Shown one piece after another: positions 17,895 through 26,407 of a DNA stretch of 64,000 nt. A program made the translations under genes and the position numbers. The notes under the pieces are model-generated. The model made no database searches, was not told where the DNA came from, and was given only the letters and a program-made list of their open reading frames with translations. Positions within the stretch are counted from its first letter, which is position 1. The number at the start of each line of letters is the position of its first letter. The DNA lies in the NCBI RefSeq assembly GCF_033963835.1, contig NZ_JAXBME010000006.1, positions 124,001-188,000 of the forward strand, read 5' to 3'. The stretch is from Cytobacillus sp. IB215665 (GTDB lineage Bacteria > Bacillota > Bacilli > Bacillales > SM2101).

Positions 17895-18204
17895 TTGTAA
17901 TAAGGTAATTAACAGAAGATAAAGTGCATTTTTCATGCATGTAGCAAAGCATAATAAAATTACGAGAAAAACTGATTGGCATTTTACACGTTAATCCATA
18001 GTTTACGAAATAAGATTTAACAATCTGTAAAGATACTGTCCTCAGAAAATAACACGGTTCCCTTTGTATATTGCACTATAGGTTTTGTAAGATTAGTATG
18101 GTCTATGAGCATGATTAATTTCATGGTAAATGAGAAAGCGAAAAAATACATAATAAGAGTAGCTTATGTCGCATTTGCTTAAAAGAGTGATAGTAGTTAT
18201 TTTC

Positions 18205-18429
18205 ATGGAGAGTGGAAATATAGAAAGTAATGAGACTCACATTGCATGTTTTACAAGAGAAATTATGACAATTGAAGTTGAAGTTGGTTAATCAATTAGT
18301 GTTGGTAGAAAATATTTTTATTTTACAAATGAAAGTAAATACTTTATTAATGTAGATTATTTTTTAAAACCACACGTTAATTTAATGGAGTTAATTTTAA
18401 AGAAGCTATCTAGTTTAATTGTTGATTAA
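18205..18429 (+). pseudogene. Possible decayed small ORF in the 17895-18561 gap
   Basis: One frame runs from an ATG for 28 codons, meets TAA, then stays open for 45 more codons (ESKYFINVDYFLKPHVN and on) to a second stop. Codon use is gene-like, but no SD or family is recognised. The rest of the 667-base gap shows nothing I can name, and no clear terminator for the siderophore operon. Confidence 0.25.
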
Positions 18430-18561
18430 TTAGCCTCAGAAAATGTAGAATATTATTGAAAATTTGTTTTTTTTGGTGGAAGGCATATATATAATAGGAA
18501 AGAGTTTAGTAGAAAGAGCAAAAGTAAAAAAAGTCTAAGTTGTCATATGAGGAGTGATCTT

Positions 18562-19341
18562 TTGGAGTTAAATGACGTTATTCATGGGCACAAATCCATA
18601 AGGGAATATGAAGATAAGGAAGTCAGTCAAGAATTATTAGAAAAAATATTAGATGCGGGTATTCGTGCATCTTCTAGTGGCAATATGCAGCCTTACTCGA
18701 TCATCGTTACAAAAGATAAAGAGCTTAAGAAAAAATTATATAGTGCACATATGGATCAATCCATGGTTGTGGATGCACCTATTCTTTTAACGTTCTGTGC
18801 GGATTTTAATCGCATGAGGAAGTGGTTGACGCTTAATGATGCTCCTGTACATTTTGATAATTTCATGAGCTTTATGATCGGTGCCATCGATGCAACGTTA
18901 GTAGCGCAAAACTGTGCTTTAGTAGCAGAAGATGAAGGGTTAGGAATTTGCTATATGGGCTCAACCTTAGCTAATTGCGATCAAATTGGTAAACTATTAA
19001 ACTTACCACCAAACGTAGTACCTGTTGTTGGGTATTCATTAGGTTACCCGGCAGAAAACCCTGCTCCACGTGATAGACTACCAAAGCAAGGGCTTGTCCA
19101 TTATGATAAGTATCAAGATTATTCAAATGATGATATTTTGGATATTTATAAAGAGAGAGATGAGAAGGGTTGGAAACGTTATATGGATAACCCTAAGCTT
19201 AAGGAAATGACAGAACAATTGGGATTGAAAAATCTTGCTGAAGTCTATACCATTGCAAAATATACGCAAGAATCCCATCACGAATTTTCACAGACCGTGC
19301 TTAATTACTTAGAAAGTCAGAATTTCATGAAGAATGGTTGA
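18562..19341 (+). CDS. Nitroreductase-family FMN oxidoreductase
   Basis: This is a flavin-dependent NAD(P)H oxidoreductase of 259 residues. GHKSIREYEDKEVS and AGIRASSSGNMQPYS are the FMN phosphate-binding entry of the nitroreductase fold, the central segment ends LVAEDEGLGICYMGS, and VVGYSLGYPAENP is the family's GyP strand. Members reduce nitroaromatics, quinones or free flavins and resemble Bacillus NfrA-type enzymes. The start is set by the SD: GAGGAGTGATC overlaps an upstream ATG (18547) but sits eight bases before TTG 18562. Whether it supplies reduced flavin for siderophore iron release is only a guess from its position between the two iron blocks. Confidence 0.88.
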   Translation: MELNDVIHGHKSIREYEDKEVSQELLEKILDAGIRASSSGNMQPYSIIVTKDKELKKKLYSAHMDQSMVVDAPILLTFCADFNRMRKWLTLNDAPVHFDNFMSFMIGAIDATLVAQNCALVAEDEGLGICYMGSTLANCDQIGKLLNLPPNVVPVVGYSLGYPAENPAPRDRLPKQGLVHYDKYQDYSNDDILDIYKERDEKGWKRYMDNPKLKEMTEQLGLKNLAEVYTIAKYTQESHHEFSQTVLNYLESQNFMKNG

Positions 19342-19378
19342 TTTAATTTGCCATTGTTAAAAAGCTATTAAATATTGT

Positions 19379-19432
19379 GTGCCTGCCCTCGTATGTTACT
19401 ATGTTAATATTCTTAGGGTCAGGCACCTTTTA
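19379..19432 (+). terminator. Terminator-like GTGCCTG...CAGGCAC hairpin
   Basis: GTGCCTGCCCT pairs with AGGGTCAGGCAC (one mismatch) across 25 bases and is followed by CTTTTAAA. It sits about 40 bases after the nitroreductase stop. The same GTCAGG motif appears at 5824-5840. The remainder of 19433-19696 shows no gene. Confidence 0.5.
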
Positions 19433-19696
19433 AATAGTGGGAATAATAACTCTATGAAGAGCTTAGCAAACAACAGCAGATGAGTGTCTGTTTGACGATT
19501 TATTAAAAATTTTATGAGATATTAGCGTATTATAAAGGTATTGGATATTTGAACCCAATGGTTTATTTTTTGCCTTTTAAATAATAGTGGTGAACCTATC
19601 ACAAATAAGAAAGTGTAAAGAATATACCGCTCTGTTCTAGCATCGTAAGGAGTGGTTCATATAAATTATGCTCTAATCAAGTTTTTCTAGTGTTTA

Positions 19697-20383
19697 TTAT
19701 TGTACTTCACTAAATGGTTGATCTGCGTATGATGGAGCACAACTATGGCGACGATTGATGAAGTATATGGCTTTTTCATTCCACATAACTTCGTGACCGA
19801 ATACGTTTTTTCCAAGGCTATCATCGGTTATTTGACAATTCATTTGATATATACCTTCTGCTTCATTTGGAGCCCAGGGTATGCGATAATATTTGCCTTT
19901 TTTATTGCGTGTCCATAAGTTGTTTATCAGTGTCTTATCAAACTCTGTATTTTCTGACGGTTCATTTAACTCTACAGTAAAGCTGTTTTTCCTTGATGTC
20001 ACAATTACATTGGCATTTTCACCATTTTTGTTAAGAGAAATATCTCCAATATCTGTATTATAGTTGTCTGACATTGATAAGGCAGGAAGCATAGAGAGTG
20101 TTGTTTGCGCTTTGACAGCTAAATAGTCACCATTTCCCTTATCTAATAACCACGCTGCTTCTGGATATTTGATGTTTACTAATGGTATATTCCACGGTTT
20201 CATATTCTCTATTCTAACGACCATTAAAGCACAACCCACTCTATTGTCTTCAACTTGTTGAAACGAAAAATCCCTGCCCGCTAACTCTATGGCTTTGTCT
20301 TTTGGTAAACTTCCCTTTAGAAAAAAACCATTTGTTTCTAATCCTTGATAGGCATATTTACTGCTGTCTTTTAATTTACTCAT
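19697..20383 (-). CDS. Unknown protein, 228 residues
   Basis: I do not recognise the family with confidence. The true start is ATG 20383 with a very strong SD (AGGAGGAG), not the frame's extension to 20443. There is no signal peptide or membrane span. The sequence is beta-rich with many aromatic positions (IPWAPNEAEGIYQMN, VFGHEVMWNEKAIYFINRRH) and could have an acetoacetate-decarboxylase-like fold, but no catalytic lysine can be assigned by eye. A perfect palindrome TGCGATATATCGCA sits about ten bases ahead of the SD, and a TetR regulator is divergent from it, so tight regulation is likely. Confidence 0.65.
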   Translation of the reverse strand: MSKLKDSSKYAYQGLETNGFFLKGSLPKDKAIELAGRDFSFQQVEDNRVGCALMVVRIENMKPWNIPLVNIKYPEAAWLLDKGNGDYLAVKAQTTLSMLPALSMSDNYNTDIGDISLNKNGENANVIVTSRKNSFTVELNEPSENTEFDKTLINNLWTRNKKGKYYRIPWAPNEAEGIYQMNCQITDDSLGKNVFGHEVMWNEKAIYFINRRHSCAPSYADQPFSEVQ

Positions 20384-20405
20384 TTTATCTCCTCCTGAAA
20401 TATTG

Positions 20406-20419
20406 TGCGATATATCGCA
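20406..20419. promoter_or_regulatory. Perfect 14-bp palindrome, probable operator
   Basis: TGCGATATATCGCA lies between the SD of the minus-strand unknown gene and the divergent TetR gene. Its position in the 5' leader fits a repressor block. The sequence differs from the TACACA/TGTGTA sites next to the TetR gene, so a second regulator may bind it. Confidence 0.5.
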
Positions 20420-20550
20420 ATTCGAAATGATATGCAAAAACATATAGAAATTTCAAATATTACACGCAATTTTTACTTACCATGTATTTTTCATTAATAA
20501 ATTTATTGTGTTGAAGCTTAATAGAATCGCTATTTACAGAATTGAAACGT

Positions 20551-20657
20551 TAAAAGTATACACATTTGTGTAATATCTTGATTTGAAGTATAATAATGAA
20601 AAATTGTTTGGTCAATAGAATTTTAAAAGTATACACATGCCCTATAAAGATGTGTAT
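20551..20657 (+). promoter_or_regulatory. TetR-gene promoter with repeated inverted motifs
   Basis: TAAAAGTATACACAT occurs identically at 20551-20565 and 20624-20638. The first forms TACACA-TT-TGTGTA (20559-20572). The second forms ATACACAT, 11 bases, ATGTGTAT (20631-20657). A promoter TTGTGT (20566-20571), 17 bases, TATAAT (20589-20594) overlaps the first site; the second site lies in the leader. Autoregulation by the TetR protein encoded just downstream is the simplest reading. Confidence 0.6.
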
Positions 20658-20674
20658 TATATGAGGAGTTTGAT

Positions 20675-21259
20675 ATGAAAGAGACTAAGAATGAATTATC
20701 TAAACGATCTCAGCGTTTAATTAGAGAAGCGCTAATCGAACTTTTGAAAGAAAAAAGTTATAAGAGTATTACAATTAAAGACATAGTAGAGCGAGCTGAA
20801 TTAGCAAGAAAAACTTTTTATTTAAACTATGAATCAAAAGAAGAAGTAGTTAGTCATCATATTGCATTACTTTATGAAAAACAACTTACTCCTTTCAACG
20901 ATGATATAGATCCTATCAATTACATTATGGACACATATCTACGTATTTGGAATGAAAATATAGACTTGATTATATTGCTAAAAAATCAAGAATTATCAGG
21001 TCTACTACGAATCTTAGAAAAAGAAATTGAAGATGTTGGCCATAAAATGCATTGCAAGGCATTCATGAACCTAAGTGAGGCAGCCCATTATTACGCACCT
21101 TCATATTATGCAGGTGCTATGTTAAGTATTTTGGATAAATGGGTTGATACCGGAATGAAGGAAAATATTGAAACGATTAGAGAAGTTTTCTTTGAATTGA
21201 TGAGGTTTAGATTACCAACTTCTTCTATACAATTATCTGAAATATCTCATATAACATAG
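20675..21259 (+). CDS. TetR/AcrR-family transcriptional regulator
   Basis: The product is a 194-residue helical dimeric repressor. The N-terminal helix-turn-helix is SQRLIREALIELLKEKSYKS then ITIKDIVERAELARKTFYLN (residues about 10-50). The rest is the ligand-binding helical domain, with YAPSYYAGAMLSILDKWVD near the C-terminus, typical of the TetR_C_8-type group. ATG is preceded by AGGAG. It is divergent from the unknown gene at 19697-20383 and probably represses itself and that gene through the palindromes in between. The ligand is unknown. Confidence 0.9.
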   Translation: MKETKNELSKRSQRLIREALIELLKEKSYKSITIKDIVERAELARKTFYLNYESKEEVVSHHIALLYEKQLTPFNDDIDPINYIMDTYLRIWNENIDLIILLKNQELSGLLRILEKEIEDVGHKMHCKAFMNLSEAAHYYAPSYYAGAMLSILDKWVDTGMKENIETIREVFFELMRFRLPTSSIQLSEISHIT

Positions 21260-21612
21260 TATATACATATTAGACACTCATATAGTTATGGTAGGCTGGA
21301 CCGTACAAAGAAAAAGACGGAGTCCATGTCTAATTAACCTTTACTCATAAATAAAAACCCATTACAAAAACCTCTCGACTATCTACCCCACTCCTGCAGC
21401 ACTAGCATGTCCTGTTATTATGATTTGAGATATGTAGTGCTTTCTTATTTATTCAAATGTTAGATTTGGTGTATCTTTATTTTTCTCATCTGTTGTCTTT
21501 TGCTTTCTGGCCTCACGAATTTCTCAACTTACAGTCATATATATAGATTTTCTTAATAGACTAGAACCCGCCTTTAGTAATTTTGTTTTGTAAAACAAGA
21601 TTAGTATGTTTT

Positions 21613-21692
21613 ATATAGCTGCTTTCGCAATGGTTGCTGTTTGTCGTACGAAAAAACGAACACCTATACAACTAGGTTTTGTAAGATCCATT
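21613..21692. repeat. MITE-like element, degenerate copy C
   Basis: ATAGCTGCTTTCGCAATGGT then TGCTGTTTGTCGTACGAAAA resembles the left arm of copy B; the right arm is weak (GTTTTGTAAGATCC). It lies next to copy D, and together they occupy much of the 21260-22038 gap. The 21260-21612 part holds nothing I can name. Confidence 0.35.
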
Positions 21693-21694
21693 TA

Positions 21695-21872
21695 TTTATA
21701 AAGGCTGTTTTGGCATTGTGTGTTGATTTTCGTTCTATGATATAAACACTTATACTTATAGCATTCGTGGCATCTTTTCTTCTATACAACGATGACTAAC
21801 ATATAAAACCACTTTTTATCGTACTAATTTGGTAGCACTAGCAACAGAGTTTGTAATAAGAGCCTTTATAAA
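21695..21872. repeat. MITE-like palindromic intergenic element (copy D)
   Basis: The ends are TTTATAAAGGCT and AGCCTTTATAAA, a perfect 12-bp terminal inverted repeat. Inside are GCATTCGTGGCATCTTTTC, shared with copy B, and AGCAACAGAGTTTGTAATAA, the right-arm equivalent. This copy best defines the outer boundary of the family. Confidence 0.65.
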
Positions 21873-22038
21873 ACGGAACGATGACTGTTGCATAAAACAA
21901 CATCATTATCCTCTAATAGAGGAACCACGCCACATAGTTTACGATTAGAGCAGAAAATAAAGATTGTTAAAACTTACTTATTTTGAAATAATTAGATTAT
22001 ATGAATGGAAGTTACTAGGTTGTTTAGGAGTGTATGAT

Positions 22039-22692
22039 GTGGAAATGCAGCCTTATATTAATGAATATTTACCCGAATTGAAGCGGTATTGTCGTATGTT
22101 AACAGGTACGCCATGGGATGGTGATGATTTATATCAAGACACGCTTTTAAACGTTATTAAACGTTCATCTAAGCTCAGCGATCATCCTAATCCTAAAGGG
22201 TATCTTTTTAAAACAGCAACAAATCAATGGAGAGACACAATCAAAAAAACAAAAAGGGAGGTTATTGATGGAGAGGTTTGTATTGCTGAAAAAATTACCG
22301 ACATAAGTTTAATTGATTCTGTAGAAGTACTCATTTCACTATTACCTTTCAAACAAGCTGCAATTATTTTACTCACAGAATACTTCGGGTTTAAGTCAAA
22401 AGATATAGCTGAGTTATTAGAAATGACTGATGGGGCAGTTAAAGCTGCTTTAAATCGAGGTAGAGCGACTTTAACAAAAATGAACAGTGTTCAAATGAAG
22501 AGTAACGATCCTATACCAACGATCCTTAATCGTTTATTAAACAGCTTAAAGAAGAATGATTTTCAAAATATAGTTACTACTTATCATATCCTTGTCTCTC
22601 GAGGTGTAAATGTAAATAGAGATGATCAGTTCTTTACTTTTGAGTTGTACGATCCTGATGGCAATCGTTTTTTTTTCAAAGAAAAAATATAA
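22039..22692 (+). CDS. ECF sigma factor with C-terminus replaced by a VOC-like tail
   Basis: The first 155 residues are a sigma-70 region 2 and 4 protein: LPELKRYCRMLTGTPWDGDD, LYQDTLLNVIKRSSKL, GYLFKTATNQWRDTIKK, then LLPFKQAAIILLTEYFGFKS and KDIAELLEMTDGAVKAALNR. In the homologous sigma at 37741-38700 a SnoaL-like domain of about 130 residues follows. Here it stops after some 20 residues (ILNRLLNSLKKNDFQNIV) and the protein ends in RGVNVNRDD...ELYDPDGNRFFF, the last strands of a glyoxalase (VOC) fold. The simplest reading is a deletion or recombination that joined a sigma gene to the 3' end of a VOC gene. GTG 22039 has a GGAG at eight bases; ATG 22045 is possible. Two intact VOC genes follow at once. 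Confidence 0.7.
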   Translation: MEMQPYINEYLPELKRYCRMLTGTPWDGDDLYQDTLLNVIKRSSKLSDHPNPKGYLFKTATNQWRDTIKKTKREVIDGEVCIAEKITDISLIDSVEVLISLLPFKQAAIILLTEYFGFKSKDIAELLEMTDGAVKAALNRGRATLTKMNSVQMKSNDPIPTILNRLLNSLKKNDFQNIVTTYHILVSRGVNVNRDDQFFTFELYDPDGNRFFFKEKI

Positions 22693-22751
22693 ATTTTTTC
22701 CGTATCTTTTTTATGTTTTATGCCGTTATTTATATAAAGGAGGCGATTGAT

Positions 22752-23114
22752 ATGAAAACAGTTAAAAGAATTGATAGTGTTTTTGTTCCAGTAACAAATA
22801 TTGAAAGATCTGAAAGATGGTATATGGAGACTTTTCCTTTTAAAGTTGTATACCGAAGCAGTGACGGGCAATATGTAGGTTTTCGATTTAATGATGGAGG
22901 GGAATTGAAAACTGCCTTAACCTTATACAAGGTTGAAACAATGCCACAAATTCATCATCAAACCTTTAATTTTTACTGTGAAGATGTTGATAGTTTTCAT
23001 ACTTATTTAACAAATCAAGGGAATAAAGTAGGTGAAATCCATGGGGGAGACGGAATGAGATTCTTTGATTTGTTTGATCTTGACGGAAATATATTAGGTG
23101 TTGTGACATTTTAG
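22752..23114 (+). CDS. VOC/glyoxalase-family protein
   Basis: The product has 120 residues with one vicinal oxygen chelate domain: an opening VKRIDSVFVPVTNIERSERW, a central HHQTFNFYCEDVDSFHTYL strand-helix unit and a closing FDLFDLDGNILGVV. Members bind a metal and act in glyoxalase, dioxygenase or antibiotic-binding roles; the substrate here is unknown. A strong SD (AAAGGAGG) fits ATG 22752. It lies 59 bases after the sigma gene and 40 before the next VOC gene, so the three may be co-transcribed. Confidence 0.85.
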   Translation: MKTVKRIDSVFVPVTNIERSERWYMETFPFKVVYRSSDGQYVGFRFNDGGELKTALTLYKVETMPQIHHQTFNFYCEDVDSFHTYLTNQGNKVGEIHGGDGMRFFDLFDLDGNILGVVTF

Positions 23115-23154
23115 GAGCTGTATATAATTTATGAGCAATCACAGAGGAGACACA

Positions 23155-23571
23155 ATGAGTACTTTCATACAAAGAGTGGGTACTACATATGTACCAGTAG
23201 AAGATCCCAAGAAGGCATCAGAGTGGTATCAGCAAAACCTTGGAGCGAAAGAAACATTTTTGAATCATGATAAGGTAATACTTGACTTAGCCAATCAAAG
23301 TTTTTTTCTTGTGAAAGCAAAGCAAGGAGAGAGAATAGGATTTCTCGATTATAATGAATATGAACATTTTACAATGACTTTTGAGGTAAATGGGTATAGT
23401 GAATTAGCAAAGTTTCATACCTTACTTAAAGCCAAAGGAGTCAGAGTAGGAGAAATTGAAGATCGTGGTCACCCTGGTAACAATTTTGTTTTTTATGATC
23501 TTGATGGAAATAAGTTCGATGTATGGAGTGAGTTGAGTCCTGTGTTTAAAGAAAAATACCAAGTTGATTAA
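23155..23571 (+). CDS. VOC/glyoxalase-family protein
   Basis: This is a single VOC domain of 138 residues: FIQRVGTTYVPVEDPKKASE, then WYQQNLGAKETF, a central HFTMTFEVNGYSELAKFH and a closing VFYDLDGNKFDVWSE. It is a homologue of the preceding gene, and both recall Bacillus VOC proteins found beside ECF sigma genes. GGAG eight bases ahead favours ATG 23155 over ATG 23131. The substrate is unknown. It ends before a strong bidirectional terminator. Confidence 0.85.
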   Translation: MSTFIQRVGTTYVPVEDPKKASEWYQQNLGAKETFLNHDKVILDLANQSFFLVKAKQGERIGFLDYNEYEHFTMTFEVNGYSELAKFHTLLKAKGVRVGEIEDRGHPGNNFVFYDLDGNKFDVWSELSPVFKEKYQVD

Positions 23572-23705
23572 ATGATATATTTGACACCCTCGGGAAAAGT
23601 GTATTGAATAATTAGTTGTGTAAATTTCCTGCTTGATGTTACGCGTTTTAGTTCTGGTACGTTAAGCAATACTCATTGGGAATACAGCATTACGAAAAGA
23701 ATTTT

Positions 23706-23756
23706 AAAATGAGTAGGGTTTGTTTCAATACAGACCCTACTCATTTTAATTTTGAC
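23706..23756. terminator. Bidirectional terminator, 14-bp stem
   Basis: AAAATGAGTAGGGT (23706-23719) pairs perfectly with ACCCTACTCATTTT (23734-23747). T runs on both strands serve the VOC gene and the convergent FhuF-like operon. Confidence 0.9.
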
Positions 23757-23761
23757 ATTTA

Positions 23762-24523
23762 TTAAGCTTGCTTTCTGTCATGAACAATGGGACATATTTT
23801 GCAAAAATTTCTTTGATCCCCAACTAAGTATGAAAAACAACAGCTTGTACGCTTATAAGCTGATTGATTGTTATGTTTTGATATTTCGAATTTTAAAAAT
23901 GGGTTATGGTCATGTGAACCAAACAAATGACTTGGCGCTTCTTGTAACAAATAATTGTAATCATCAGTAATCGTTTCTTGTAAGTGATTATACTGACAAT
24001 CAGTTAACAGTTTTTCGTACATCCACTTTATGTATATATATAGGTTTTCCCACATTATGGTCATTGATAGTTTGCATTTTTTATTTATTAACGAAAATAA
24101 AACGTCTATGTGATTTGCAAAAACTTGTGTTAAAATATCATTTCTCCACTTGATCCGATTACGATCAGAGGCGTCTTCTATTGATACGTTATTCAACTTG
24201 AAAAATGGTTGCCAAAATGTATCACGTTCGTCCTCCGATTCAATAGCTACATTTTTTATTGAAAAGTCCACCTTTTTATTTAGTGCACTCATCGCATATA
24301 ATGCAATTAAAACCGCAAAGCTGTATCGTTTCACGAAAAGAGAGCTAGCTACCATTATGTTAGCAGACTTAGTTTGCTCTTTAATATATACTAAATAATT
24401 GTGTAATATTTGTTCATCGAGTAAGTCTTCTGTGTAAACTGACAAAAATGAAGGTTTAGTTGTTATTGATAATCGGTATTCCTCTTGTAAGATCTTTAAT
24501 TCTTCAGCTGTAAACGAGCTCAT
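23762..24523 (-). CDS. FhuF-like ferric-siderophore reductase
   Basis: The product has 253 residues. The C-terminus carries RTSCCFSYLVGDQRNFCKIC, that is the CC-x10-C-x2-C pattern which binds the [2Fe-2S] cluster of FhuF-type reductases. The N-terminal part matches the family's length and helical character. It would reduce Fe(III) from the imported siderophore on the cytosolic side. The ATG has an SD (GAGGTGAAA), and the gene overlaps the ATPase gene by 20 bases, making it the last gene of a four-gene Fur-controlled uptake operon. Confidence 0.85.
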   Translation of the reverse strand: MSSFTAEELKILQEEYRLSITTKPSFLSVYTEDLLDEQILHNYLVYIKEQTKSANIMVASSLFVKRYSFAVLIALYAMSALNKKVDFSIKNVAIESEDERDTFWQPFFKLNNVSIEDASDRNRIKWRNDILTQVFANHIDVLFSLINKKCKLSMTIMWENLYIYIKWMYEKLLTDCQYNHLQETITDDYNYLLQEAPSHLFGSHDHNPFLKFEISKHNNQSAYKRTSCCFSYLVGDQRNFCKICPIVHDRKQA

Positions 24524-25334
24524 GATGCTTTTTCACCTCATTTAAAATACGCCTGCCTCTACCGTGTGGAATGCACATTGGTGTTCCAAAAAGGGGATCA
24601 ACTGTTACATCACAATTCATTTGAAAGACTTCCTTAACTAGCTTAGCGTTAATCACTTGTTCCGGTTTCCCGTGAGCAAACACTTTTTTATCTTTGATAG
24701 CGATCACGTTATGAGCGTATCTGCAAGCTAAATTTAAATCGTGGAGAACCATAATAATCGTTCTATCTTCTTTATCGTTAAGTTCAAATAATAGGTCTAA
24801 TATTTCTATTTGATGAGTCATGTCTAAATAAGTCGTCGGTTCATCTAATAAAATTATATCTGTGTCTTGAGCTAACGTCATGGCAATCCAAGCCCGTTGT
24901 CTTTGTCCGCCCGATAATGAGTCTACAAAACGATCAGATAGTTCTTCCATACCTGTTGCTTTAAGTGCTTGGGAGACAAGTTTTTCATCTTCGTCGGACC
25001 ATTGGCGATACCAAGATTGATAAGGGTACCTTCCTTGTTTCACTAATTGTAAGACTGTAAGTCCCTCAGGAGCTATAGGCCCTTGTGGTAAAATAGCTAA
25101 TCTTTTAGCAATTTCTTTAGTCGGTAATTTAGCAATAGCATCTTGTTCAATAAAAATTGTTCCCGCTCGGGGCTTCAGAAGCCGAGCTAATGAACGAAGA
25201 AGGGTAGATTTCCCGCATCCATTACTTCCAATAAATACTGTAATTTCTCCTTTTGTGATAGTTACATCTAATTCATCTATAATAATCGAATCACTATATG
25301 ACACCGTCAATGATTTTGTTTCTAATGCTTTCAC
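24504..25334 (-). CDS. ABC transporter ATPase, ferric-siderophore uptake (FecE/FhuC type)
   Basis: This is a 276-residue cytoplasmic ATPase of a binding-protein-dependent iron-chelate importer. The Walker A is GSNGCGKST (36-44), the Q-loop is ILPQGPIAPE, the signature is LSGGQRQRAWIA and the Walker B is IILLDEPTTYLD, with the switch HDLNLACRYAHNV. An SD (AAAAGGGG) places the start at GTG 25334; the frame extends three codons more. It lies 14 bases after permease 2 and overlaps the reductase gene. It powers import of the siderophore bound by the lipoprotein at 27571. Confidence 0.92.
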   Translation of the reverse strand: MKALETKSLTVSYSDSIIIDELDVTITKGEITVFIGSNGCGKSTLLRSLARLLKPRAGTIFIEQDAIAKLPTKEIAKRLAILPQGPIAPEGLTVLQLVKQGRYPYQSWYRQWSDEDEKLVSQALKATGMEELSDRFVDSLSGGQRQRAWIAMTLAQDTDIILLDEPTTYLDMTHQIEILDLLFELNDKEDRTIIMVLHDLNLACRYAHNVIAIKDKKVFAHGKPEQVINAKLVKEVFQMNCDVTVDPLFGTPMCIPHGRGRRILNEVKKHHELVYS

Positions 25335-25348
25335 TTTGCCCACCCCTT

Positions 25349-26407
25349 TTACATACCGTTTCGCTGTTTATATAATAGATAAATAAAGTATGGTGCTCCA
25401 ATAATTGCTGTAAAAACACCTGCTGGTACTTCAATAGGAAGAAAGACTGTTCGCCCAATTGTATCTGCTAATAGGACAAGAATAGCACCAATTAATGCTG
25501 ATAAAGGAAGTAATGCACCAAATGAAGATCCAACAAGTCTTCTTGCGATGTGAGGAGCCATTAGCCCTACAAATCCGATACCTCCAGCGAATGCCACTGC
25601 AGTTCCGATTAACGCAGCACTTAATAATAATAATAATATGCGTTGCCTTTGTATGTGAGTACCCACACCAATAGCAATTTCTTCACCTAGTTCTTGAATA
25701 TTAATCTGTCGTATCATGATCATGACTATGAACAACAGTGAAGTTGTAATTGGGGTCAGTATCCATACGTTTTCCCAATTAGAACCATATACAGATCCTG
25801 TTATCCATACATTGGCTTGGCTAGCTTGATAAATTGGACCAATGATCATGAGTAAGGTTGTCAAAGCCTTTGTAAACGCCCACAAACTAATACCGATTAA
25901 TACGAGACGTATAGCAGAAAGACCGTTTTTCCATGCTAGTATATATAACAAAAAGGTCACAATAGTTGCACCTACAAATGCACTTAACGGAAGCCACTTG
26001 ATACTAACTGTTAAAGCATTATTTGCATCGCTAAAAATAACTAAAAACAAAACAACGGCAACAGATGCGCCACCTGAAATACCAATAATGTCTGGTGACG
26101 CGAGTGGATTTCGGACAATGGCTTGTAAAATAGCCCCAGCTACAGCAAGGCTCATACCGACAAGGATAGCGATCAAAATTCGTGGCATACGAAATGACTG
26201 AACAATGAGTTGTTCATAAGTATCCCCTTGACCTAATAAGATAGCCACTACACGCAAAGGTTGTAAAAACTGTTCTCCCATTCCGCTACTAATTAAGAAT
26301 AAGAGTAATAATAACATGAAAAATAAAGAAGTCATCTTAATGGCATGTCTATCGAGTATCAGTGATATTCTCTGCTTTCCAACCCGTAAAGGATAATATT
26401 TATTCAT
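25349..26407 (-). CDS. FecCD-type iron-chelate permease 2
   Basis: This is a permease of 352 residues with about ten spans. The FecCD marks are SFRMPRILIAILVGMSLAVA, GAILQAIVRNPLASPDIIGI, the GFVGLMAPHIARRLVG coupling segment and a C-terminal EVPAGVFTAIIGAPYFIYLL. Its ATG (26407) overlaps the TGA of permease 1 as ATGA, with an AAGGAG ahead, so the pair is translationally coupled. An open frame extends to 26572 but is only shadow coding of permease 1. The two permeases form the heterodimeric channel. Confidence 0.93.
   Translation of the reverse strand: MNKYYPLRVGKQRISLILDRHAIKMTSLFFMLLLLLFLISSGMGEQFLQPLRVVAILLGQGDTYEQLIVQSFRMPRILIAILVGMSLAVAGAILQAIVRNPLASPDIIGISGGASVAVVLFLVIFSDANNALTVSIKWLPLSAFVGATIVTFLLYILAWKNGLSAIRLVLIGISLWAFTKALTTLLMIIGPIYQASQANVWITGSVYGSNWENVWILTPITTSLLFIVMIMIRQINIQELGEEIAIGVGTHIQRQRILLLLLSAALIGTAVAFAGGIGFVGLMAPHIARRLVGSSFGALLPLSALIGAILVLLADTIGRTVFLPIEVPAGVFTAIIGAPYFIYLLYKQRNGM

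Noticed and set aside
17895-18546. Extra siderophore gene after the PLP enzyme
   Set aside because: Only a short frame with an internal stop was found, without similarity to siderophore genes.
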